Source of the DNA: Chromobotia macracanthus
Taxonomy: Eukaryota > Chordata > Actinopteri > Cypriniformes > Botiidae
NCBI GenBank assembly: GCA_036877525.1
Contig: JAZGTH010000002.1
Span: forward strand, 12,628,001-12,692,000
DNA length: 64,000 nucleotides
Reading direction: 5' to 3'
Positions 34,633-46,100 of this stretch are shown here, piece by piece. Below the pieces are notes generated by a model. The model searched no databases and was not told the origin of the DNA. It saw only the letters and a list, made by a program, of their open reading frames with translations. Each line of letters begins with the position of its first letter. Within the stretch, counting starts at the first letter, position 1. A program made the translations under genes and the position numbers.

Positions 34633-35514
34633 TGTGTTTTAAACAAATTTGACAACATTAAAACACCCGTTATCAATGTTCGGGCAGAGATTTCATTGCT
34701 GTTGTTTTAAACACAGTCTCATAAATGTTTTCTAGGCCTACCCGTATTTCAATGACACGGGGCCAGAGTTAAACACATCATGAAAACATACCGAAACCGT
34801 TTAAAAGCTCTTTGGTTATTCTGTAAAGATTTAATATTTTCAATGCAACAAAAGACATTCTTTCACAGTTAAATCACGACGATAAAATGTTAAAAATACA
34901 TTAATAACAAGCAAAAAGTGCAAATCCATTGTCATAAACCAAACAAAAAAAAATAAAAAACAGAGCAGTCAGGGGATGTTAAGTGAGTTTCGACCGATAT
35001 AGTGCAATACCTTATTTTTTTAGCATATCATGCAATTAATCCACATAATCAACAATTGAATATTCAGACATTTCTTGTTACACCAAAACGGGACACAAGC
35101 GCGCGCGCGACCTGCTTCGTGTACTATTTGAAAGTTAGTGAAAGAACTTCTCTACGAAAACTAAAACGCAAAAGAAATGTGTGACCTGTCAGAAGATTAT
35201 TTATCAAAGGCCAAAAACAAATATTTCAATGTCACAACCCAACCCCCCTCCCTCCCTTCCCAAAAACAAAACAAACGTAGAAAAAAAAACCCAATTGAAA
35301 ATGGGCATTTTATCCACACTGTCACAAGGATTGAAACATTGGCAATGGAAACATTATTTCTCCACAAAACGAGCGTGCCCCTGAGCCCGACACCCAACCT
35401 TTTACACTGCAATAAGAGGTAGTTAGCTGAATTTTCTTCAATGCAACGAATCGCTTGTTTAGCATCAGTCTGCTACCTCTGTTGCGCAACAAATCACGCC
35501 GGCCTGCGGGACGG

Positions 35515-37513
35515 TCACAACCCCTGCGCCGCTTCCGAGGGCGCGATGCTCTCCAGCCACTCCGCAGTTTTGGGTCGCTTGTGCATAAGCGCAAGGTGGA
35601 GAGGCGTGAAGCCCTTTGCGTTGGGCTGGAAAGGCCGCGGGTTGCAGTGGGAGACGAGGTATTGCACCACATCCAGGTGCCCCTCCCGCGCGGCCAGGTG
35701 CAGGGGCAGGTTGCCGTCGTTGTCAAGGAGACCGACATCAGCACCGTTCTGCACGAGCACCTGTAGGGTGTCCAGGTATCCGTCCCGGGCCGCGTCGTGG
35801 CTCACGGTCAGACCCCCGATGGGGTCGCGCGCGTTCGGGTCGGCGCGCGCTTCCAGCAGGGCCCGGGCAACGGAGGGGCAACCGAGCTTCACCACCTGAA
35901 ATGCAAGCCAAACAAACATCACGTATCTCAAGAGGAAACATCGAGCAAGCCAATCTGGATCATTGATTTCTGGGCATTTATGTCATTACAAAAGTTAGTG
36001 AAAGCGCACATTTGTAATGATGCGTATTTCATTCACAGGTGTGCGTTATATCTTGTGTTGTAAACGTGCCGAATAATCGTGTTTTATTCCTTATAATAAG
36101 CAGGACAGCTGTGCGTTGTTTTACAGAAGAGATTTCATTATAGTCATCTTTTAAATAGTCACTCAATTTGATAGCTTAAATCACCATATCTGCACCATAT
36201 GCAACATCACAAATGCTTGTGGTTAATGCATAAGCGAACTGAATTTTCTGCAGATGGCTCTCCAAAATTAGGACTCAGTACCTTTGATGATATGGCACAA
36301 CTTTTATAATCGACATGATACCAGGAAAAAATTCCCTCACATACTGTGTGGGTTGTGTGTATGGAAATGTCACAAGGAAGATCACCAGTACACCACACCA
36401 ACATTTAAATATGCAAGTTTCTCTCTTTTTGTAGCTCTACACCTATAGAAAAATTGATATTAAATTGATAATACCAGAATGGTATAGAGGGATGCGCATA
36501 CTACTGTATCGGGAAATACCCGGTAAGAAACCATTCATTCTGAAGCTCAGAAAGCATATTGTGTGAATATGACACAAGTTTATGAGTAATCCTGTGATAT
36601 TTCATGCTGACCGAAATTATACACTGATTTTTGAACTGTATTGTGTTTGGTTTTGGTCCTGCCAGCCTTACTCAGATTCGAAATATATTATTCATAAGTG
36701 AATAACATTTTTACAAAGGGCACACCTTTTTACATTTTTTTAATTTATCCCACACTTACGACAGTTTTATGGTACCCCATAAAAGAAATAATTAACATAA
36801 GCATCTACAAACACTTTGAGCCTATAAAATAAAAATTGTGTGGTCACTAAAAAAACGTAACTTTGTTGTTGGCCTTTCAGGCTGTGTAAAAATATTTGTG
36901 CAACAATTCACTGATACCTGAATGGCCCTGGCATTATTTCAGAGTAAAACTGACCAAACCTAAAACATCAGATCTGACAGATCGTCATAGCTAAGGTGTA
37001 CTGTAACAGTTTTTTAGTTTTTACAATCAAATCATATAATAATAATAATAACAACAACAACAATAACAATACTACAAAAAAATAATTGAAGTACCAGGGA
37101 AGGGGCCTGCAAATTGAAAACTACAATATGCTGACATAATGAAATATGAATTATTTACAACAGGTGGATATATGGTGGTTACCAAGCAAAGGTTACAGTG
37201 GCTACAAGACGAAGCATTTTCTTAGGGCTGGTGCACTATGCATTGTAAACATCGTGTTTACTAAACGTATAGCTAAATAATCGATGGAGCTCCAAATGCA
37301 GAACAACCATCACGTGGGCAGCATTAAATTGTACTTCCACATGTTAGATGTAAAAGCTGGTCATAGATTTGTGAGTCTAACCTGCAATGGTGTCCTGCCG
37401 AACTTGTTCCTTTCATTAACGTTTACGTTGCTTTGCAATATCGTCTCAGTTTCCTCCAGATCTCCTCTCGCAGCCGCGGTGCTCAGCCTATCTATAGCCG
37501 TGGCCTCGGCCAT
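35515..37513 (-). CDS. cdkn2c: Cyclin-dependent kinase inhibitor 2C, p18-INK4c (2 coding exons)
   Basis: Coding exons on the minus strand are 37513-37382 (44 codons, MAEATAIDRLSTAAARGDLE at the start, ending KFGRTPLQ) and 35895-35515 (VVKLGCPSVARAL to the stop). They join in phase 0 at the Q|V boundary that is fixed in all INK4 genes. The protein has 170 residues against 168 in human p18. Ankyrin-repeat signatures are AAARGDL (13-19), HDAARDGYLDTL (77-88), NLPLHLAAREGHLDVV (106-121) and a final TPLHLAL. INK4 proteins bind CDK4 and CDK6 monomers and block cyclin D activation, holding RB active. The C-terminus differs from mammals as usual. It is close to p19 (CDKN2D), but FAF1 as divergent neighbour and the DNDGNLPLHLA motif favour p18. 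The gene is divergent from faf1 and convergent with rnf11. Confidence 0.94.
35896..37381 (-). other. cdkn2c intron between coding exons
   Basis: The acceptor (minus strand CATTTCAG) and donor (GTTAGA) are consensus-like. Apart from an AAT/AAC microsatellite at about 37036-37070, no repeat, exon or RNA was recognised. Confidence 0.75.
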
Positions 37514-37521
37514 TATACCCT
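37514..37521 (-). promoter_or_regulatory. cdkn2c: cdkn2c start context and acceptor
   Basis: On the minus strand the ATG is preceded by GGTATA and, just before that, CACTCTGTCAG. An acceptor therefore lies six bases upstream of the start, consistent with a spliced non-coding 5' exon as in mammals. The ATG is the first in the exon. Confidence 0.5.
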
Positions 37522-38392
37522 GACAGAGTGCTCAAGAGGTGAAATATGTCTGATCTCTGCGTCTAGCCTTAAAAGATGTCCGATGGTTTATATGGAAAAA
37601 TCTTGACGGTGACGAGAAGTACTACAAAGCTGTAGTAAATAGTCCGATCTTCCAGCCCCCCTAAAAAAATATCCGCTGGAGACGAGCCAAGGTCCGCCCT
37701 CGTTAATATCGCCCTACTGAAGCCATCGGAACCAGCGCAGAAAACAGGGATGTCACGCCATGGCCATCAAATACATCCATCGATCGGCTATAGGGGAAAA
37801 AATACGCAAAACACAAGACACATCCTCTTTTATATGAGCTTTGTGAGAAGTTCCTTCCCGTGTCCGTGTATGACATGAAGCTCGTCCGTGGTCTCGGACC
37901 TGGTCCTACAAGTAAAGGCGAAACTCGCCGATTTATTAGAAATCAAAAGCCAGCGTTTGTGTTTTTACTTATCCAAACGACACAAGCCACCGAGGTGGGG
38001 AGAAAAAAACGCGTACGCGCAATGACTGCTGGTTTGGAGGCGGCAGATATGAACGCCTCGCTCTTGATGAAAACAAAAAGCATGAAACCCCTGGAAGAAA
38101 TGATCTCACGTCCGAGCACTTCAGATCTGCAAACGGCAGCCCTGCATTAAAAACGCTCGTATCTGTGCCCTTTCATGAGCCTTTGATATTAACTATATGC
38201 AGGTGCAATGGGCTGGAGAACTGAGATCCATTCACGGCATTCGCAGATGTTGTCATTTCAAGGCGCTATCGCTGTCTCCAAACGACCTCTGCAAGAGAAA
38301 AAAAACACCGGGGCACACTGTTATTCCGCAAGGGTATCAGATACAGCCATCCAAAGACATTTGCAACATTGCGTTGCAGGTTTTATGCAAAC

Positions 38393-38409
38393 TTCCCGCC
38401 CATTTTGAA
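38393..38409. promoter_or_regulatory. cdkn2c: CDE/CHR-like cell-cycle element upstream of cdkn2c
   Basis: TTCCCGCC (38393-38400, E2F/CDE type) is followed by TTTGAA (38404-38409), the CHR hexamer bound by LIN54. The CCCGC core and the CHR are four bases apart, the spacing known from DREAM-regulated promoters such as CDC25C. A TATA box TATAAAA (38428-38434) lies 19 bp further on, oriented to the right. The site is about 0.9 kb upstream of the cdkn2c start codon. Confidence 0.4.
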
Positions 38410-38727
38410 CGGGGGACAATCTTTGCATATAAAACGCAAACCTCCCTCGATCGGCGCATCAAATCGGTCCAAGTCGGCGTAGGCGCATGAAAAACGGATA
38501 ACTGACGCGCACCGGTCCGCCAGCCGGGTGCGAGGTCTGTGGAAATGACACGCGTGGAAATAATCGCGGAGATTTCTAGTCTGCGAGCGATTCAAACGCG
38601 CGTATCTACCGCGGCTCGGTCGTGGCGACCGGTCGCGCGCATAGGTGCGGATACATTGTGACGAGGGCGGGCGACGTCATAGTGGAAGATCGTTTAAAAA
38701 CAAGAGCCGCAGCGTTGCGTTTCGTAC

Positions 38728-38880
38728 CTGCAGCATCTCCAGGATCCGCTTGATCCCGGCGCGTTGAAGACGGTGGCTGCCAGACAGCTGACTTTGTCAA
38801 AGCGTCTGCCGCTGTTGTTTGACATCACTCCGTTTTTGAAATGAAGGGCCGACACTTCCGCCCACTTTTACTAACAGACG
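38728..38880 (-). other. cdkn2c: Candidate non-coding first exon of cdkn2c
   Basis: On the minus strand, CpG-rich sequence runs to a strong donor CTGCAG|GTACGA at 38728. Splicing to the acceptor at 37520 would give a 5' UTR exon, as in mammalian CDKN2C. GC-rich sites next to it (GGGCGGAAGTG on the minus strand, GGCGGGAC near 38889 on the plus strand) fit an E2F/Sp1-type promoter. A short minus-strand ATG frame runs to the donor without a family match, so the exon is taken as non-coding. The 5' limit is a guess. Confidence 0.4.
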
Positions 38881-39203
38881 CGGAGCGAGGCGGGACTCAA
38901 CGTACAGCCGGGGAGAGGCTGGAGCCACTTTCTGCTTTCTCACTTTGAACGATCAGTTCCCATGCGAAAGGTTTTGCGGTGCTTGTATGACCGATAAAAG
39001 AATCCGATCTACAGAAATGCGGTGTTTGAAGCATCTGACTATTAAACGATGTCATGTTTAAAAGCAGTCGAGATGCAGTTTACCCATTTCTCAGTTCTCG
39101 ATGTTTATGCGAGTTTTGGCCGGTTTGTAAATATTTGACAACCCTTTCGTTGTAGTGACCACTATGCAGATAAACCCGCTAGTATGTATGAGATTAACTC
39201 TAC

Positions 39204-39290
39204 CACACACTGATAATTTTACACCAACACACACTGATAATTTTACACCAACACACACTGATAATTTTACACCAACACATACTGCTACCT
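39204..39290. repeat. 24-bp tandem repeat, about 3.5 copies
   Basis: A 24-bp unit containing CACACTGATAATTTTACACC is repeated with offsets 39211, 39235 and 39259, nearly without change. It lies between cdkn2c and faf1. Confidence 0.9.
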
Positions 39291-39349
39291 AAGTTGTATG
39301 TCTTAAAGACAGACTAGTTTATCAGCAATGATGAAATACAGATGGGATT

Positions 39350-39540
39350 TAGCTGGTCTCCCAGACTGATCAATCTGGTCTTCAGCCGTCTGGCCAGTTA
39401 ATGCACCAGCCTGACAAGCCGAAGAGGCCCAAAACCAGTTGCTCTAAAACCAGACAGAAAAACCACCCGAACGTGATGGGAGGCTAGTTAAAACCAGCAA
39501 ACCAGTTTATGCGGGTTTGAGTTGTTTTTGAAGGGGATTT
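39350..39540. repeat. Dispersed repeat with ACCAGC/GCTGG arms
   Basis: Starts AGCTGGTCTCCCAGACTGAT and contains CCAAAACCAGTTGCTC, AAAACCAGCAAACCAG and GGGTTTGAGTTGTTTTTG. I recognise this vocabulary from a common short teleost repeat with inverted ends. Borders are approximate. Confidence 0.55.
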
Positions 39541-40111
39541 ATTTGGAAGCTGGGATAAACAAGCGATGTATTATATATCAGTAACCTATAAATTCTCATC
39601 GATGTTGGGAATGTTATATCCTCTCTCAACTTGAAGTTAAACCTCTTTTACTAGTGCTGCATTTGTTAAAAACAACTCAAACGTGCTACAGCCCCTAACA
39701 ATCATTTAAAACACTACCAACAAAACCCACAAACAGTTTTTGCTAAATAAAAAGCTATGCAGTGACTTCATACAAGTCACCCCGGTGACATGACATTCAA
39801 ATTTAACCGCGGCCCTGCTGCTCCTTTAAAAACACAGAGCCCTTCCACCCGCACGAGCATCGCGACAATTCACGACACTGCTTTACGGCAGCCGTAAGAT
39901 GTTTCCGTTGCTTTGAACGCCAATCCAGAACCGCAAAGTGACGATAACAGAAAAACTGAGATCCACTAAACATTGTCAACACGGGCTCGAAGAGCAGCAT
40001 TTATACCTCAATTAACCTCCTCACATCGACACCCGTGTCCCCCGCTGCTGTTCTGAAATCGGAGGTTAATAATTTTGTTATTTTTACATGTGTGGTTAGC
40101 CTGTCAAAGCA

Positions 40112-43100
40112 ATGGCCTCCGATAGCAACATGGACAGAGAAATGATCCTAGCCGATTTTCAGGTGGGTTCCTTGATTTATAACACCATTCTCAGTTATAT
40201 GTATATATTAGATGTTGTGGATGTTTAGATGTGACCTATTTCTGTGGCTGTTGAGTGATGACCGGCAAGCGGTAGATGAAGTCACTCATGTTTGTTGACA
40301 TGTCTCGAGATGATCAGCTGTCAGTGGCTTTGTTTAAAATAGTGGAGAAGAATGACGTCTGAAAAAGTGAGGAAAAAACAACAATGCAAATACATCGTGT
40401 TAATGTCAGCCCTTATCTTGAAGCAACACGCATTACAGAAGTGTCACGGGTTTCTCTCTTTCCATGACCCTGTAATGGCCACTGAACTGAAGCTGTCAGA
40501 TGACTGTGCATAGACGGACGCTGTGTCGGGTTTGAGTCTGTTTACTCGCACATCATGCACATCATGCACATCATGCCTGTCGTGTTGACATTTTTCGAGG
40601 CTGTTTTCTACATTGTCATCAGCAGTGACACTTACGATGTTCAGCGTGATCACTGTGTGTCTGTAATGTGAGCCCGTTAATAAACACTGGGACTGTTTCG
40701 ATGCGCTTTGTTGTAATATTTCCCCCCATTGATTAAGATATCCTAACACGTCATTTAAAAATATCACGTGACATCCATCCATTACAGCTTCACACAAACC
40801 ATCTTATGTCATTTATTATCAGTTTGCCTCAAGAAAGCTTTAGTTCTTTTTTTAAAATGAAAGTATAATTAATATTTATAGCCCACAAAAGTGTAATCTA
40901 AAAACAACCAATTATTGTTTTAAATGATTTAGAAATCTTTCAGAATTTTATATATATGTATGTATATGTAGATTTATGTATACTATATGTATGAATGTAT
41001 GTATGTATGTGTGTCTACCAGTTCTGTAGTTTCATGCTGTCTGTATTAAAATGTGCCCTGCATTTCATAGTATTTAGTTTGTTTGTTCATGTTATTTCAG
41101 GCATGTACTGGTATTGACAACATTGCTGAAGCAATCACACTTCTAGAACTCAACAACTGGGATTTGGTGGTAAGACGCATTTAGTTGATCTGTTTATAAT
41201 TTATAACCACAAAACTTTTCACTGTGTGTTATGTCACCTGCTTTGTTTTTTTTTGCTTTGTTATTTGTGGCTGGTGCTTTGAAGACAAAGCCACTGTGTT
41301 TCACAAACACACTGTTTAATGGTGCTATTGTTCGCGGAACACTCTGGTAGTTGCTTTCCTATTTGCCATTTGCATTGATTCTCGGCAGCTACATCTCAAT
41401 GCTAAAATGCTTCAGTGCATGATGCCAAAAACTTGTCATTAGCTGAAACTGCTCTGTCATGTTTGTAATTCATAAACCCTGAGGGATATCATACTTTGCA
41501 TGAATGCTCAGCAGTAATGAGGTCTTGTCTATCAGTTCACAATATAGGTGTATAATGGTTTAAATTTTCTGATGATTCTTTCCTTACTGTTTTAGTTTGG
41601 ATGGTTGAATACTTTATGAATTAGGAAATTTTGAACAATTGTTGGAACTTTGGAACTCTGACTTTGTACAGCACTTTTCATATTATTGCCTCACTATGAT
41701 ACTGTATATCGCTAAATTGTTTTCCTCACCTTATAAATCGTTTTGGATAAAAATGTCTGCTAAATGGCTAAAAGTAAACGTAATGAAATTTAAAATTGAT
41801 CCAGGTATCCCATATTTTAATACTGTGATATTTATGTTTTTATAACTTTCTTTCACTGCACATTTAAAAGCTTTAAGTTTTAGTGCACCACACAATTACT
41901 AGTACAATTTTGTGAAATTATTTGATATTTATTGAAATATATATAGAAAGCCAATATAAACAGTTTTGTTGTTGCTGAAGAATATCATTGTGGTAACTAA
42001 TAAACACCATTAGACACCAGAGATGCATTCAGAATTAATAGCAATCTATTCACTACTATCCCCAAAACTGGGAGCGAGAAATCATTACTGTTTCTAATTT
42101 GTTTATCCCTTTTAGGTTTTGTTTAGGCTATGTGATGCAAATGACTAAGCTTTTGCATTTCGTTTGTTTAATCCGTGGCCGCCATTTGTTTTTCTGCTCT
42201 TTTTTTAACTGTTTAATTGTTCTGCAATAGGTAATTACAGTCTACAGTTATTTTGCAAGCATTGTTACATGAGATGCACTGCAGTACAAATGTATATTTC
42301 AAACCATGGCTGGTGAACTATTTTACCCCCTGTGAACAAATATTGATTTCCTGGTTGCTTCCACTGTGCAGAGCGTATAAGGTGTCCATTTCAATTGATA
42401 ATGTTATATAAACAGAAACGAATGTCTCCTGCAGTCTACTTGGCAGATACCCACACCTTTTAACAGTCTTTAATCTTATCTATTGCAAACACTACATTCA
42501 GACAGTCCTAAAAATTCCTTGTTTAAAGAGCCTGTCCCTCTTTTTAAATGCATGGCATGTAAAATGTAATTAAATTGCTGTTTACAAGCATTATGGTGCT
42601 TTGTAGTCTGGAGTGACACCCTGGCACAAATGTTTCACCTCTTGTAGTGTCAAAAATGTTTCTATGAGAATTGCACCACAGGCGCAGACAAAGGCAGACA
42701 AGCATCTCTTGTAGAGCTGTGTTTTGGTTGGTTGAGGCAAAAAGAGGGCGTGTCCTCTGGCAGTTTTCATAGTGCTTATTTGCATGGGAGACTCATGTAA
42801 CCTGTGCTCTCTTGTATTTGTATCAAGTCTCCCTCTTGTATTTACAGACAGCGTTAACGGCATAAAGAAGGCAGTGTTTGGACAGATCTAAAGCGATGGT
42901 TTCAAAGAGAGTCAAGGAATTGCGGTTTCGCAGACAGATTTCCCTCCACAAAATCACTCTTTATCTTAAAAGCAGCCTGTTTTACTATATTTAGCAGGAA
43001 GCTGGTTGTATGCTGGCAGGTATTCAAAGAAAGCAAGCTCTGGCTGGCGGCGTGGTTAAGTGCACCTGCGAATCTGATGACTGGCTGTTCCCGCTCGCAG

Positions 43101-46100
43101 TCGTGAGGTTGATGGAGGGAAAAAAAAGAGGTCTTTATGTCAAGACGGGACAACCAGCGAGTGTTTGAACACCTTGTGCCCAACGCACTCGAGATCTAAC
43201 TGCACCTGAGCAAATCTTACACCGCCAAATGTTCCTCAAAAGTTCTTCATTGTAGAACCTCTGACCTTTGTGAGAGTGCTAAAAGCTAAATCTCTCATAC
43301 ATGTCTGGCGCTCCGTCTCTGTTTTGAAAGGCAGAATACTTTCAGTGACCTCTACAAAATCTCACAGCATAGCAAACATTGTGTCTGTATGTCTCTGTAT
43401 ACAGTCGGTTCTTTGGCCCAATCAGAACACGTTCCATTCTGATCTGTATCCAATGAGTTAGTCTCCTTATCTGCAGTCTGGCTCCAGAACCCGGCTGCTC
43501 ACGCGCAGACACAAACACATCAAGCCCATCTTTGTGCATTCCACTTCAATCTGATGAGATATGCTGGATTCTGCTTGTACATATAATGTTTGGCTTTTAT
43601 GACACAAAAGAAGATATTTTGAAGTACATTGGCAAACAACTGTGGCACCCATTGACTTCCACTACACTGACACAAAACATTTCTCAAAATACCTTCTTTT
43701 GTGTTGCACAGAAGAAAAAAGTCATACAGGTTTAAAATGACATGAGGGTGAGTTAATAATGAAAAAAAAAATCATTTTGGGTGAACTATTTCTTAAAACA
43801 AAACAAGGTTCATATTATTTCTCCACCTAAACTACCTGTTTTGACCTTAACCAAAGGAAACAGTCATTATTTCTTGTAGTTGTCAAAGCTGTTTACTCTC
43901 AACTAAACATGTATTTGTGTGCTTCTCTTCAGGCAGCCATCAATGGAGTGATACCACAAGAAAATGGCATCTTGCAAAGGTATGGAGCTTATGTGTTGAT
44001 TCAAATTAATCCAGAACCGTCTACTCAAGGTTTCTCGTGCCAAGATTATGCCCAGACATTCTGTTCCATTGAATTGTGCTTTTAATGTAGTGAGGAGTCA
44101 GCAGTTCAGAACAGAAATAAATCCAAAGATGACACGCGTTACCTGAATCCAGACCCGACTGAGACCGTCTGTTGGTGCCGAACGAGGTGGTTACTGTTTT
44201 TGTGCCCCTGTAAAATGAGACTAGCCTCATCTCGAAAGGGCATTCGTCTCCAAGCTATAATGAGGCCCAGCTGTGACTGCTGCTGTTTCCCTGGATGTTA
44301 AGGAATCGGGGGAAAATGTCAACGCAGCGCGTGTTCCAGCCCGTAGACTCTTTGGTAGAGATCTTGTCTGCTGATTAGTCATATCAGAACACTTTGCTGT
44401 AACTTCTCACAAATCATAAAACAAACCACAGAATTCTGCTTGTTAAGAATTTTATGAAATTAGTAAGACCAGTAAATGGTTCAGTAGTGATTTTGGCAAA
44501 TTATCTCAGGTTTCCAGGTGTAGCTTTATGACGGATGCAAATAAATGATCTATACTCTTAAAAATAAAGTGCTAAAAAGGGTTCTTCACAACAATGCTAC
44601 TAAGGAACCATTTTAAGTTCCCAAAGAACTATACAGTCAAAAGTTCTTAAAAGAACCTTTGTTACTTTTATAATAGCCTATAGAACCTTTTACCACTACA
44701 ACAAAAAGGTTTATGTGGAACAGAAAGGTTCTGTTAAGGTTAAAGTTTCTTTGTGGAAACATACAGCCTAATAAGGAACCTTTACGTAATCTTTATTTTT
44801 AAGCGACAATGTTAATTTTGCTGCTCAGTTAAGCAAAGAAACACAGGCCTGTTTTGATCAAAAATCATGCGCAGTTGAGAGAGGCCTCTGCTTGCAAAAT
44901 TAGAAATTGGAAAACATTTTTTTTAAGTAACCCTCGTTACTGTTTTTGTTTGTGTGGACTGCTTGCAACATGCAAAAAAAGAACAAATGAGAGAGGAAAA
45001 ACAGTGAGAATTAAAGTGTGCTGCAGGAAATAATTGCGGTGAAATAGCAACGCAGCGAAGGCTGTCATCTCGTTTCCCTGCTCCCCGGCAATTACCTCCT
45101 TCATGCCATTTCAACACCAGAGTCACAGGAAATCAAACAATCAAGTTTACTGCGGGGGTTTTCATAGCGGTTGGTTGATGACCTTGTTAATGGTGGGGAA
45201 CAACTAACACGCTCAAGAGCTGTTTTTAGGACTCCGCACAGATGTAGCCAACAAAAGTACCCCCCAAAACAGCCATTTCTGCGTGTGTATAATCAGGAAG
45301 CGCACCGACATGTCATGCATGTTTTCTTTTCAGCACTGGCCTGCTGTGAATCGCCCTTAACTCGTGCGTTTCCAGTGCATTTAGGCTGAATGTAAAGCTT
45401 TTCAGCATTCCAGCGACCAATTAAAATCTGCCAGCCACACTGAGATGCATTGTGGGTAAGAAAAGCAGTTGACAGCTTTCATTGTGGCCTGTTCTTAAGG
45501 TATATTGAAGGGCCGGCCACCTTGGCACGGTGCTGGCCAGTAAACCGTTGATGCACACAATTGAAAATGCAACAAACTGTTTTTGTTGTTTTGTTTATCC
45601 CGTCTGGAGAGTCTGTAAAGTGTTACACTACTCATTTAGCCGCATTGAGACTGGCCTCAGTCGCTCCGGCCTGAAAGAGGGAGAAATTGGACAGACGCAA
45701 CCAAACAATCTCACCCAATAACGGGAATTGAAACCTTGGCCAACAAAAGGCGTTTGTGCACGATCGTATTGTGTCCGTTTCTTCTTCCTCAACGGCCCGG
45801 TGAACGGAGCCGAACGGCCCGGTGAACGGAGCCGAACGGCCCGGTGAACGGAGCCGCGCGCCCCGTGGCCGTTCATTTGGAGGGCTCGGGGTTTTTCTCA
45901 AAGGCGCGTCGTTATGAATGGAGCAGGGCATGGCGACTTCCAGCCTGCGTATTTAGTGGGTGTTTGGCACCGGACCGCGGGCTGTAGGAGGGCACGATTC
46001 ACTCAAGTGCCTCCATTGAGTCGCCCGCCGCCAGCTGGAAGTGCTCGGGGGACCCGCGCTCCGCGGCCGAGTCAAGCGCATGCGTACACCGCCATCTAGA

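Larger units (their letters stand above)
29216..35514. other. Spacer between convergent rnf11 and cdkn2c
   Basis: No gene was established. Contents: CTCF-like and CRE half-sites (29605-29711), a hydrophobic minus-strand frame near 30100-30215, an AT hairpin (30910-31040), a direct duplication (31050-31369 and 33261-33562), TA/CA microsatellites (31368-31500), a unique stretch (31560-31990) and a CpG-rich block (33640-34420). The right part (about 34600-35514) is probably the cdkn2c 3' UTR. Confidence 0.6.
38881..40111. promoter_or_regulatory. Divergent cdkn2c/faf1 upstream region
   Basis: About 1.2 kb separates the candidate cdkn2c first exon from the faf1 start codon; both genes point away. 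It contains a 24-bp tandem repeat (39204-39290) and a dispersed AAACCAGC-type repeat (about 39350-39540). The 300 bp before the faf1 ATG (39800-40111) have moderate CpG content and no TATA box. Shared regulation is plausible from the arrangement alone. Confidence 0.45.
40163..43932 (+). other. faf1 introns 1 and 2
   Basis: Apart from exon 2 (41101-41169), this holds a SINE-tail fragment (41737-41785), a GTATGTAT-rich patch (about 40960-41010) and a family C MITE (43565-43800) ending about 130 bp before exon 3. The rest is unremarkable AT-rich sequence. Confidence 0.7.

Noticed and set aside
34198..34710. 170-residue open frame on the plus strand
   Set aside because: No recognisable motif; composition changes halfway from CpG-rich to AT-rich; probably antisense to the cdkn2c 3' region. 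The CpG block itself is kept as a finding.
38606..38800. Minus-strand frame ending near AGIKRILEMLQ as cdkn2c exon 1
   Set aside because: It would need a frameshift or begin without ATG, and the true first coding exon with AAARGDL and FGRTPLQ|V was found at 37513-37382.
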